DNA from: Alphaproteobacteria bacterium
GTDB taxonomy: Bacteria; Pseudomonadota; Alphaproteobacteria; Thalassobaculales; Thalassobaculaceae
DNA length: 64,000 nucleotides
Reading direction: 5' to 3'
Assembly (NCBI GenBank): GCA_022822665.1
Contig: JAJEAR010000070.1
Location: 62,001-126,000 of the forward strand
The notes under the pieces were generated by a model. That model searched no databases. It had not been told where the DNA came from and worked only from the letters and a program-made list of their open reading frames with translations. The translations under genes were made by a program, and so were the position numbers. Shown here piece after piece: positions 27,128 through 34,373 of the stretch (within the stretch, counting starts at the first letter, position 1; the number at the start of each line of letters is the position of its first letter).

Positions 27128-27379
27128 ATGGCCAGGATCCTGCTGACCGACTCGCTCAGCAAGCAGTTCACCGGCGGGGTGGCGGATTTCGAGGTCGCCG
27201 CCCCCTCGGTGCGCGCCCTCATCCGCGAACTCGAGGAGCGCTACCCGGGCCTCGGCGCCCAGGTGCGAGACGGCTTCATCTCGGTCGCGATCGACGGCGA
27301 CATCCACCAGGATGCGTTTCTCGAGGAACTGGCTGAGAACAGCGAGGTCGCGTTCCTGCCGGCCATACGCGGCGGCTGA
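27128..27379 (+). CDS. MoaD/ThiS-like sulfur-carrier family protein
   Basis: An 83-residue beta-grasp protein ending in IRGG. The C-terminal Gly-Gly is the adenylated and thiocarboxylated end in MoaD and ThiS. The middle segment [30 protein letters not shown] and the ending [13 protein letters not shown] match MoaD-type proteins (the 'V.flPpvsGG' ending). The ATG at 27128 is chosen; GTG/ATG alternatives exist upstream (27107). It may supply sulfur for the molybdopterin used by the preceding hydroxylase, but many orphan MoaD-like proteins have other or unknown partners, and no MoeB or MoaE is present here. Confidence 0.75.
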   Translation: MARILLTDSLSKQFTGGVADFEVAAPSVRALIRELEERYPGLGAQVRDGFISVAIDGDIHQDAFLEELAENSEVAFLPAIRGG

Positions 27380-27950
27380 ACCGCCCCTGCCCCATTCGGC
27401 AACGATCGCGCGCCTGCACCGCGGGCCGTCTCCAATCATGGGAGCGGCCCTTCCACGAGACAACCGGGACCGCCCCCTGGTCCCACGCGGCAGCCCCGGG
27501 TGAATCATGACCGGGGATGGGTGCTGCGCGGCAAGGCGCGTATTCCCGAGTGCGCCGACCGGGCTGCGCAGACTGATGCGGTTGCGCGCCGGCAGGGTGC
27601 CACTGTCCATCCGGTTCCGGGCTGCCTGTCTGACGGCGGGAGGTCCGTTTCAACGGGTTCCCTGCGCCGCGGCTGCCACACGCAGCAGCCTGCGGCAGGG
27701 CCCTCCCGCAGCACACGGCCATCGGGACCAGCGTTGCGGAGGTTGCGAACGCGGAACTGTGATCCGGCGGATGAACTCCGGTGATCTGTGCGGAGGACAC
27801 AGGGCCAGACCGTGGCGGCGTTCCGGCCTCACACAAATCGGGCCTGCGCGACAGGTCATGACCTGGCCCGGTGGTGGGTGCGAGCGACCCTGCCCCACAT
27901 GACTGTGTCATCCTTTTCCAGGGTGCGTCGGGGTTCCAAGACACTGGAAC
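27380..27950. other. 571-base G+C-rich stretch without a recognisable gene
   Basis: Several frames are open on both strands, but none has family-like sequence and they look like G+C-driven chance frames. The only structure noted is a small inverted repeat GTTCCA (27933-27938) / TGGAAC (27945-27950) that borders the A+T-rich island. Confidence 0.5.
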
Positions 27951-28035
27951 AAGATAGAAATATATAGGGAACGTATTTAATGAATAAATTTAATTTATGA
28001 TCGTAATCGATTAAAATAAAGTATTATTTATTCCA
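27951..28035. other. A+T-rich island
   Basis: Only 14 of the 80 bases from 27951 to 28030 are G or C, in a window that is otherwise about two-thirds G+C. It holds a 7-1-7 inverted repeat (27984-27998, ATAAATT/AATTTAT arms) and the perfect palindrome TAATCGATTA (28004-28013). No DnaA box of the TTATNCACA type is visible. It may be a nucleoid-protein or regulator binding region, a scar of transferred DNA or an integration site. Confidence 0.85.
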
Positions 28036-28412
28036 ATCAATGCAGGCTCAGCCAATCCGCCGGGTATCTGCACTCGATCTCGCGCCCAACGGCGACGCCG
28101 AGAAGGGCAAGACGGGTCATGCGCCGCCGCTCCGGGCTTCGTTTTCGACGGTTTCGAGCAGGCCAGGGTCGAGAGAGGTTGGCCGCCACGAGCCACGAAC
28201 AGGGTCAATCGGGAACGAGTGTCAAACCTGGCGAGTCCCCGGGGATCGCGTGGGATCGAGATGGAGATATGATGCCGGTTAGCCGGAAACCGTCGACCGC
28301 ACACACGGAGATGAGGCTGTGGTTGGTGCCACCGACCCGGCAGCATCGGGTATGCGCCTGTTGCGGTTTCGGCAATCGCAGGGTTTCGTATCGCGTAGCT
28401 TGGCGCTTGACA

Positions 28413-28547
28413 CGCCTCGCCGTCGTGGTCGATGCGCTGCACGACCGCGCCAGCGCCTTCCATGAACGGTATGGTTACGTGCCGTTTCCGTCACAGCCGT
28501 TGCGCCTGTACCTGCCGCTTCGAACGTTCGAACAGCTCGGGCTGTAG
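28413..28547 (+). pseudogene. C-terminal remnant of a GNAT acetyltransferase (TacT-toxin-like)
   Basis: The last 44 codons of an open frame ending at 28547 read like the C-terminus of the GNAT acetyltransferases found in toxin-antitoxin pairs: a VVVDALHDRA strand-helix, the HERYGYVPFP turn (usually FYxRFGFxPFP) and LRLYLPLRT at the end. In that family the segment carries part of the acetyl-CoA-binding fold. The upstream codons in this frame do not resemble the N-terminal GNAT core, and no matching segment was seen in the other two frames, so the gene appears truncated. No DUF1778 antitoxin was found beside it. It lies between the A+T-rich island and the ABC transporter genes. Confidence 0.55.
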
Positions 28548-28694
28548 CAGGCAGGGTCACGGCTCCGGGTCTCCTGCCCGTCGCCGGAAGGCGGGCGGGA
28601 CCGTCCACCGCAGGGTCGATCAGGCGAAAGCGGGGCGTCAGGGAACCGGGAGTGCCCGAACTCCGGTGCACGACAGCCGCCCACGAGGCGGCAT

Positions 28695-28725
28695 TCGCCC
28701 GCCTTGTCGGTGGCGGCGCGGGCGA
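28695..28725 (-). terminator. Hairpin directly after the ABC importer operon
   Basis: TCGCCCGC (28695-28702) and GCGGGCGA (28718-28725) form a perfect 8-bp stem with a 15-base loop, starting at the base after the stop codon of the last ABC gene. It is a likely transcription terminator or 3'-end stabiliser, without a U-tract. Confidence 0.5.
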
Positions 28726-29709
28726 TCAGCCGTCGTTCAGGTGGCAGGCCGCGTGCCGGCCGGGTGCGATCTCACGGAGCGCCGGCGCCTCCTCGCGGCA
28801 GCGCGCCGTCGCATGGGGGCAGCGGGGATGGAAGTGACATCCGCCCGGCGGGTCGAGCGGCGAGGGTATCTCGCCCTTCACCGGTTCGTAGACCCGCCGG
28901 CGGGCGTCGAGCTTGGGCGCCCCGGCCAGCAGGGCGCGGGTGTAGGGATGGTTTGGAGTGTCGAACAACTCTGCGCTCGGAGCCGATTCGACCACCCGGC
29001 CCAGGTACATGATCACCACTCGGTCGGAGATGTGCTCCACCACGCTCAGGTCATGGCTGATGAACAGGTAGGTCAGGTCGAGATCGCGCCGCAGGTCCAT
29101 GAACAGGTTCAGGACCTGGGCCTGGATCGAGACGTCGAGTGCCGCCACCGCCTCGTCGCAGACCAGGAATTCAGGCCGGACCGCGAGCGCCCGCGCGATG
29201 CCGATGCGCTGGCGCTGTCCGCCGGAAAACTGGTGCGGGTAACGCCGCTTGAATGCCGGATCAAGGCCGACCCGCTTCATGGTGGCGTCGACGTAGTCGT
29301 CGCGTTCGTCCTTCGCGACGATACCGTGCAGCAGCGGCGCCTCGCCGATGATGTTCTCGACCCGCATGCGCGGGTTCAGCGAGGCGAACGGGTCCTGGAA
29401 GATCATCTGCACCTGGAGCGCCGCCTCCCGCGCCTTCGCACCCTGCAGCGTCGCGAGGTCCCTGCCCCGGTAGAGGACCGTTCCCTCGGTCGGCTCCATG
29501 ATCCCGGCGACGATGCGCCCGAAGGTCGACTTGCCGCAGCCGGATTCGCCGACCAGGCCCACGACCTCGCCGCGCCCCACCGTGATCGAGACACCGTCGA
29601 GCGCATGCACCGTCTCCTCGCGCACCGAGGCGCCGAGGCGCCCTGCGATCCGGGCCGCGAGGTCGAGGGTCTTCACGAAGCGCTTGGTGATTGACCGGGC
29701 CTCGATCAT
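28726..29709 (-). CDS. Dipeptide/oligopeptide ABC transporter ATPase (OppF/DppF type)
   Basis: A 327-residue ATPase. The Walker A motif GESGCGKST is at 54-62, the signature is FSGGQRQRIGIARAL, and the Walker B reads FLVCDEAVAALDVS, with alanine where most relatives have DEPVSALD. The C-terminal oligopeptide-transporter domain has the PGCxFxPRC-like cysteine segment GGCHFHPRCPHATARCREEAP, which in relatives carries a [4Fe-4S] cluster. The gene's start overlaps the stop of the DppD-type gene by 4 bases; the longer frame upstream is an artefact of that overlap. With its partner it powers peptide import. Confidence 0.95.
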   Translation of the reverse strand: MIEARSITKRFVKTLDLAARIAGRLGASVREETVHALDGVSITVGRGEVVGLVGESGCGKSTFGRIVAGIMEPTEGTVLYRGRDLATLQGAKAREAALQVQMIFQDPFASLNPRMRVENIIGEAPLLHGIVAKDERDDYVDATMKRVGLDPAFKRRYPHQFSGGQRQRIGIARALAVRPEFLVCDEAVAALDVSIQAQVLNLFMDLRRDLDLTYLFISHDLSVVEHISDRVVIMYLGRVVESAPSAELFDTPNHPYTRALLAGAPKLDARRRVYEPVKGEIPSPLDPPGGCHFHPRCPHATARCREEAPALREIAPGRHAACHLNDG

Positions 29710-30689
29710 TGGGCGGTATCCAGGACCGGGTGGTGGCACCGCAGCACCCGGCCGGGCAGCGGACGCGACGGTTCCGGCTCGGCCAGGCAGGCGTCGTCGG
29801 CAACGGAGCACCGTTCCCGGAACGCGCATCCGGGCGCCAGGTTCAGCAGAGAGGGAGTCATGCCCGGGATCTGGAACAGCCTGTCGCCGCGGGTGTTGCG
29901 GCTCGGGACCGAGCCGATCAGGCCGCGGGTGTAGGGATGCGCCGGCTGGTCGATGATGTCGGCAGTGGTTCCCTGCTCGACGATGCGCCCGGCATACATC
30001 ACCGAAATCCGGTCGGCGATGCCCGCGACCACGGCGAGATCGTGCGTGATCCAGATCATCGACGCGCCGGTCTCCCGGCACAGTTTCTGCGCCTCGTACA
30101 GGATCTGTCCCTGGATGGTCACGTCGAGCGCCGTGGTCGGCTCGTCGGCGATGATCAGGCTGGGCCGATTCAGCAGCGCGATGGCGATCGCCACCCGCTG
30201 GCGCATACCGCCGGAGAACTGGTGCGGATAGGCGCGCAGGCGCTCGTCCGGCGACGGGATGCCGACCTGGCCCAGCGCGTCGCGCGCCGCGTCGCGGGCC
30301 TGCTCGGCCGGGACGGCGTTGTGTGCCAGCACTGCCTCGACCATCTGGGTCTCGATGCGCAGGACCGGGTTCAGCGTCATCATCGGGTCCTGGAAGATCA
30401 TCGCAATGCGGTTGCCGCGCAGCGAGCGCATCTGCTCGTCGTCGAGCCCGACCAGGTCGCGGCCGTCGTGGATGACACGGCCCTCGACAACGCGGCCCGG
30501 CGGATCCACCAGGCCGATGATCGAGAACCCGGTCACGGTCTTGCCGGACCCGGACTCGCCGACCAGGCCCATGATCTCGCCCTTGGCGACCTCGAAACTG
30601 ACGCCGTCGACCGCCTTGACCACTCCGGCCTTGGTGAAGAAATGCGTCTTCAGCCCCTCGACAGCGAGCGTGGTTTCGCCACCCGCCAC
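29706..30689 (-). CDS. Dipeptide/oligopeptide ABC transporter ATPase (OppD/DppD type)
   Basis: A 327-residue ATPase with Walker A GESGSGKT (44-51), signature FSGGMRQRVAIAIAL, Walker B LIIADEPTTALDVT and the C-terminal cysteine segment PGCAFRERCSVADDACLAEP. The start codon is GTG (30689), 4 bases after the permease stop; no suitable ATG exists nearby. OppD and OppF form the ATPase heterodimer of the importer. Confidence 0.95.
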   Translation of the reverse strand: MAGGETTLAVEGLKTHFFTKAGVVKAVDGVSFEVAKGEIMGLVGESGSGKTVTGFSIIGLVDPPGRVVEGRVIHDGRDLVGLDDEQMRSLRGNRIAMIFQDPMMTLNPVLRIETQMVEAVLAHNAVPAEQARDAARDALGQVGIPSPDERLRAYPHQFSGGMRQRVAIAIALLNRPSLIIADEPTTALDVTIQGQILYEAQKLCRETGASMIWITHDLAVVAGIADRISVMYAGRIVEQGTTADIIDQPAHPYTRGLIGSVPSRNTRGDRLFQIPGMTPSLLNLAPGCAFRERCSVADDACLAEPEPSRPLPGRVLRCHHPVLDTAQ

Positions 30690-30693
30690 GGGG

Positions 30694-31635
30694 CTACTTC
30701 TGCAGTCTCGGGTTCAGGATGTCGCGCAGCTGGTCGCCAACGAGGTTGATCGAGACGATGGTGATGAGCAGCGCGACGCCGGGATAGACGCTGATCCAGT
30801 ACTTCATGCTCAGCATGTACTCGAAACCGTTGGCAATGAGCAGGCCGAGCGAGGGCTCGGTGATCGGCAGGCCGATGCCAAGGAAGCTCAGCGTCGCCTC
30901 CAGCGCGATCGCGTGCGCGGTCTGGACCGTCACCACCACGATCAGCGGCGGCAGGCAGTTCGGCAGCAGGTGGCGGAACAGGATGCGGCGATGACCCAGC
31001 GCGAGGCAGGTCGCGGCATCGATGTACTCCTTGGAGCGTTCCACCAGCGCACTCGCGCGTACCGTGCGCGCATAGTAGGCCCACTGCACGGTAATGAGCG
31101 CGATCAGGATCTTGTCGACCCCCTTGCCGAGCACCGCCAGCAGGACCAGGGCAACCAGGATCGACGGGAAGCTCAGCTGGATGTCGACGATCCGCATGAT
31201 CACGGTATCGACGCGTCCGCCGAAATACGCTGCCGCAAGCCCGACGACGCTGCCGATGGCCATGGCGATGATCCCGCTCATCACGCCCACGCCCAGGCTG
31301 ATCCGCAGCCCGTAGAAGATCGCGCTCAGCAGGTCGCGGCCGGCTCCGTCCGTGCCAAGCACGAACACCCGGCCGTCAAACGCGGTGCTCCCGGGAGGCA
31401 TGTGTGAATCGAGCACGCTGACCTGTGCGAGGTCGTAGGGGTCGGTCGGCGCGATCCAGGGCGCGAACAGGGCGATGAAGGCGATGACCGCGAACACCGC
31501 GAGTGCCGCCGTCGCGATGCGGCTTTCCAGGAAGTCGGAGACGAAGCGGCGGAACGGGGTCTCGACGCTGACGTCGTCCGGGCGCGGCTCGGCCTCGAGG
31601 CCGCTCCCGGGCCGCTGTTCCGCCTGGACGGTCAT
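30694..31635 (-). CDS. Peptide ABC transporter permease (DppC/OppC type)
   Basis: A 313-residue inner-membrane protein. The OppC N-terminal region (first membrane segment AALAVFAVIAFIALFAPWIAP, preceded by a basic cytoplasmic stretch) is followed by the GTDGAGRDLLSAIFYGLRISL motif of this family. The EAA-loop segment AATCLALGHRRILFRHLLPN couples to the ATPases. About six membrane segments are expected. Its start overlaps the DppB-type stop by 4 bases. Confidence 0.95.
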   Translation of the reverse strand: MTVQAEQRPGSGLEAEPRPDDVSVETPFRRFVSDFLESRIATAALAVFAVIAFIALFAPWIAPTDPYDLAQVSVLDSHMPPGSTAFDGRVFVLGTDGAGRDLLSAIFYGLRISLGVGVMSGIIAMAIGSVVGLAAAYFGGRVDTVIMRIVDIQLSFPSILVALVLLAVLGKGVDKILIALITVQWAYYARTVRASALVERSKEYIDAATCLALGHRRILFRHLLPNCLPPLIVVVTVQTAHAIALEATLSFLGIGLPITEPSLGLLIANGFEYMLSMKYWISVYPGVALLITIVSINLVGDQLRDILNPRLQK

Positions 31636-32609
31636 GCCTTGGTATCCTGCAGGCGGACCCGGGGGTCCAGGATCGAGTAGACGATGTCGACCACGAGGTT
31701 GATGATCACGAACATCAGCACCACGATCATCAGGTAGGCGACCACCACCGGCCGGTCGAGTTCGTGCAGCGAGTCGATGATGAGCTTGCCCATGCCCGGC
31801 CAGGCGAAGACCGATTCGGTCACCACCGAGAACGCCACCAGCCCGCCGAACTCGAGACCGAGAACGGTGACCACCGGGATCATGATGTTCTTCAGCAGGT
31901 GGACCAGCACCACCCGGGTCTCGCTCAGCCCCTTGGCGCGGGCGAACTTGATGTAATCCTGGTGAATGACCTCTCGGGTGCCGGCGCGCGCCAGCCTGAT
32001 GACGAGCGAGAGCTTGAACAGCGACAGGTTGATCGCCGGGAGCAGCAGGTGCGACAGCCCGTCCCGGGTGAGGAAGCTGACCTCCACGCCAAGCACCGGC
32101 ACGGTGTCACCGCGCCCCGTCGACGGCAGCCATCCGAGCATCACCGCGAACAGCATGATCATCATGATGCCGACCCAGAAGCTCGGCAGGCTGAAGCCCA
32201 GGATCGAGCCGGCCATGATGGTCCGTGACCACCCGGCGTCGGGCCGCAGTCCCGCCAGTACCCCGAGCGGAATGCCGAGCACCACGGCGAGCAGCAGTGC
32301 CGCGATCGCGAGCTCGAAGGTCGCCGGCATGCGTTCGATGATCAGCTGCAGCGCCGGCTGGCCGAAGATGAAGGAATCGCCGAGGTCCCCCTGGAGCGCG
32401 TTGACCACGAAGTAGCCGTACTGCTCGTGCAGCGGCCGGTCGAGCCCCAGGTCCCGGATCACCCGCTCGATTTCCGCCTGGTCGGCCTCCGGGTTGATCA
32501 GCATGTCGACCGGATCGCCGACGACGTTGACGCCGACAAACACCAGCAGCGACATCACCGCAACGACAACGGCGCTCTGCAGCAGTCGCCGGATAATGAA
32601 GACGGTCAT
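31632..32609 (-). CDS. Peptide ABC transporter permease (DppB/OppB type)
   Basis: A 325-residue inner-membrane protein beginning MTVFIIRRLLQSAVVVAVMSLLVF, the standard DppB opening. The periplasmic segment DRPLHEQYGYFVVNALQGDLGDSF and the EAA-loop FARAKGLSETRVVLVHLLKNIMIPVVT are typical. About six membrane helices are present. It forms the translocation pore with the DppC-type subunit. It is separated from the binding-protein gene by a strong hairpin (32630-32656), which probably sets a lower expression level than for the binding protein. Confidence 0.95.
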   Translation of the reverse strand: MTVFIIRRLLQSAVVVAVMSLLVFVGVNVVGDPVDMLINPEADQAEIERVIRDLGLDRPLHEQYGYFVVNALQGDLGDSFIFGQPALQLIIERMPATFELAIAALLLAVVLGIPLGVLAGLRPDAGWSRTIMAGSILGFSLPSFWVGIMMIMLFAVMLGWLPSTGRGDTVPVLGVEVSFLTRDGLSHLLLPAINLSLFKLSLVIRLARAGTREVIHQDYIKFARAKGLSETRVVLVHLLKNIMIPVVTVLGLEFGGLVAFSVVTESVFAWPGMGKLIIDSLHELDRPVVVAYLMIVVLMFVIINLVVDIVYSILDPRVRLQDTKA

Positions 32610-32629
32610 CGGATCACCGGGTCCGGCCA

Positions 32630-32656
32630 GGGGCGGGCGGCGGAACCGCCCGCCCC
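32630..32656 (-). terminator. Intercistronic stem-loop between binding protein and permease
   Basis: GGGGCGGGCGG (32630-32640) and CCGCCCGCCCC (32646-32656) form a perfect 11-bp all-G/C stem closed by a 5-base loop, in the 55-base gap between the binding-protein stop and the first permease start. Such hairpins in ABC-importer operons stabilise the upstream mRNA or partially stop transcription, giving excess binding protein over membrane parts. Confidence 0.75.
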
Positions 32657-32664
32657 GTTGACCG

Positions 32665-34254
32665 TTACCTGTCGGATGTCACGCCCATGGCAATGGTGCG
32701 TTCATCCGCCCGGGCCGTGTAGGACAGCCCCTTGCGACCGGCCCAGGTGTTGACCTGGTAATGGGTCGGGATGATGCCCTGGTTGCGCCCGATGGCAAGC
32801 TCCGTGGCCTTCTGCAGCAGCGCCAGTCGGGCCTCGTCGTCAACCGTGGCAAGCGCGTCCTCGATCAGGGTGTCGACTTCGGCATCGGAGTGACGGCCGC
32901 GGTTGGAGGCGCCGAAGCCCCGGTCCTTGTCATAGGTATGCAGCAGCGAGCGCAGCGGCGAGGAGGACTCGCCGGTCCCGGAGCCCCAGCCGACCAGGAT
33001 GAAGCTGAATTCCGGCGAGTTGTCCGGTCCGCCGCGGCTCGCGCGCCGGAAGTACACCGCCTTGGGCATGGTCTCGACCGCCGTGCGGATGCCGATGCGG
33101 GTCAGCATCTGCGCCACCGCCTCGCAGATCTTGGCATCGTTGATGTAGCGGTCATTCGGGCCGTGGATCGTGAGTTCGAACCCGTCCGGATGGCCGGCCT
33201 CCGCCAGCAGCGCCTTCGCACCTTCCGGATCGTAGGCTTCGGGCGACAGGTTGGGTGTCACGCCGAAGAACCCTTCCGGCAGCAGCTGCCCGGCCTTGAT
33301 GGCGACGCCCTCCATCACCCGGTCGACGATGGCGTCGCGGTCGATGGCCATGGAAATCGCCTTGCGCACGCGCACGTCGAGCAGCGGGTTCTTGATTTCA
33401 CCGCCGCCATTCGCCTTCACGAACGGGGAGTCCTCGCGGAACTGATCCATGTGCAGGTAGATCACGCGGCTCGAGACACCCTGGCTCAGCTGGACCCCCT
33501 CCTCGCCCTTCAGGCGCGCGATGTCGACCGGCGGGACGTTGTCGATGAAGTCGACGTCACCGGCAAGCAGGGCGGCAACCCGCGCCGGCCCGGACTTGAT
33601 CGGCTTGAAGACGATGCGCTCCCATTCCGGCTTGGCATCGAAGTAGTCCTCGTTGCGCTCGATGACCAGGCGGTCGCCAGGCACCCACTCGACGAACCTG
33701 TAGGGACCGGTCCCGATGGCGGCCATGCCCGAGTTGAAGTCACCGGTGGTCACACCCTCGCCCACATCGGCTGAGATGATGGGGACCTGGGCCATGTCGA
33801 CCGGCATCAGCGGATAGGGCCGCTCGGTGGTGATGTGCAGCGTGTAGTCGTCGACCTTGGTAAACGACTTGCCCTTCAGGTAGGTCGCGAAGCTCGAGGG
33901 CGACTTGGGGACGTTCGGCGCGCGTTCGAAGGTGAACATCACGTCGTCCGCGGTGAAGTCCGACCCGTCGTGGAACTTCACTCCCTGACGCAGCTTGAAC
34001 TCCCATGTGGTCTCGCTGATCGGCTGCCAGGACTCGGCGAGGCCGGGCAGCAGGCGCAGCTTGTCGTCCTGTTCCACCAGCCTGCTGAAGTAATGCGCCG
34101 CCATCGAGTTGTTCGGACCGAGATTGTGATAGTGCGGATCGATCGAGGACGGCTCGGCCTTGAGCCCGACGGTCAGCGTGCCGCCCTCTCCCCAGGCTGG
34201 CGCCGCCATCATTCCGGCAATCGCACAGCCGATCAGAAACCTGTGAAGTTTCAT
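32665..34254 (-). CDS. Peptide ABC transporter substrate-binding protein (family 5)
   Basis: A 529-residue periplasmic binding protein. The signal peptide is residues 1 to about 22 (MKLHRFLIGCAIAGMMAAPAWG) with a signal peptidase I-type end. The mature part shows SBP family 5 landmarks: EPSSIDPHYHN, LAESWQPISETTWEFKLRQGVKFHDG, GTGPYRFVEW and RKAISMAIDRDAIVD. No lipobox cysteine at the cleavage site, so it is soluble. Likely cargo is small peptides or a similar amide or nickel-type ligand; sequence alone does not settle it. The M81 peptidase gene just upstream and on the same strand suggests imported peptides. Confidence 0.93.
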   Translation of the reverse strand: MKLHRFLIGCAIAGMMAAPAWGEGGTLTVGLKAEPSSIDPHYHNLGPNNSMAAHYFSRLVEQDDKLRLLPGLAESWQPISETTWEFKLRQGVKFHDGSDFTADDVMFTFERAPNVPKSPSSFATYLKGKSFTKVDDYTLHITTERPYPLMPVDMAQVPIISADVGEGVTTGDFNSGMAAIGTGPYRFVEWVPGDRLVIERNEDYFDAKPEWERIVFKPIKSGPARVAALLAGDVDFIDNVPPVDIARLKGEEGVQLSQGVSSRVIYLHMDQFREDSPFVKANGGGEIKNPLLDVRVRKAISMAIDRDAIVDRVMEGVAIKAGQLLPEGFFGVTPNLSPEAYDPEGAKALLAEAGHPDGFELTIHGPNDRYINDAKICEAVAQMLTRIGIRTAVETMPKAVYFRRASRGGPDNSPEFSFILVGWGSGTGESSSPLRSLLHTYDKDRGFGASNRGRHSDAEVDTLIEDALATVDDEARLALLQKATELAIGRNQGIIPTHYQVNTWAGRKGLSYTARADERTIAMGVTSDR

Positions 34255-34310
34255 CGGTAGACCTTCCTGCTGCAATGAGTTCCGGGCGGTCGGCATCGAC
34301 CGTGTCCGGC

Positions 34311-34339
34311 ACGATACGGTGTTGCGGCAGGTCCCGCAA
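34311..34339 (-). promoter_or_regulatory. Candidate promoter for the ABC importer genes
   Basis: On the minus strand TTGCGG (34339-34334), 17 bases, then TATCGT (34316-34311), about 57 bases before the binding-protein start. It would let the importer be transcribed separately from the pump/peptidase genes. Weak -35; found by eye. Confidence 0.35.
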
Positions 34340-34373
34340 TCGCCGGCACTCGCCCGGGGATGCAGCCGGCGGG

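Noticed and set aside
27276-27944. 222-codon minus-strand frame in the gene-poor stretch
   Set aside because: Partly antisense to the MoaD-like gene and without family-like sequence or a ribosome site.
27951-28035. A+T-rich island as a replication origin
   Set aside because: No DnaA-box-like TTATNCACA, no iterons, and no replication gene nearby.
28011-28463. 150-codon minus-strand frame over the GNAT remnant and A+T-rich island
   Set aside because: No recognisable protein, and its C-terminal end is simply translated A+T-rich DNA.
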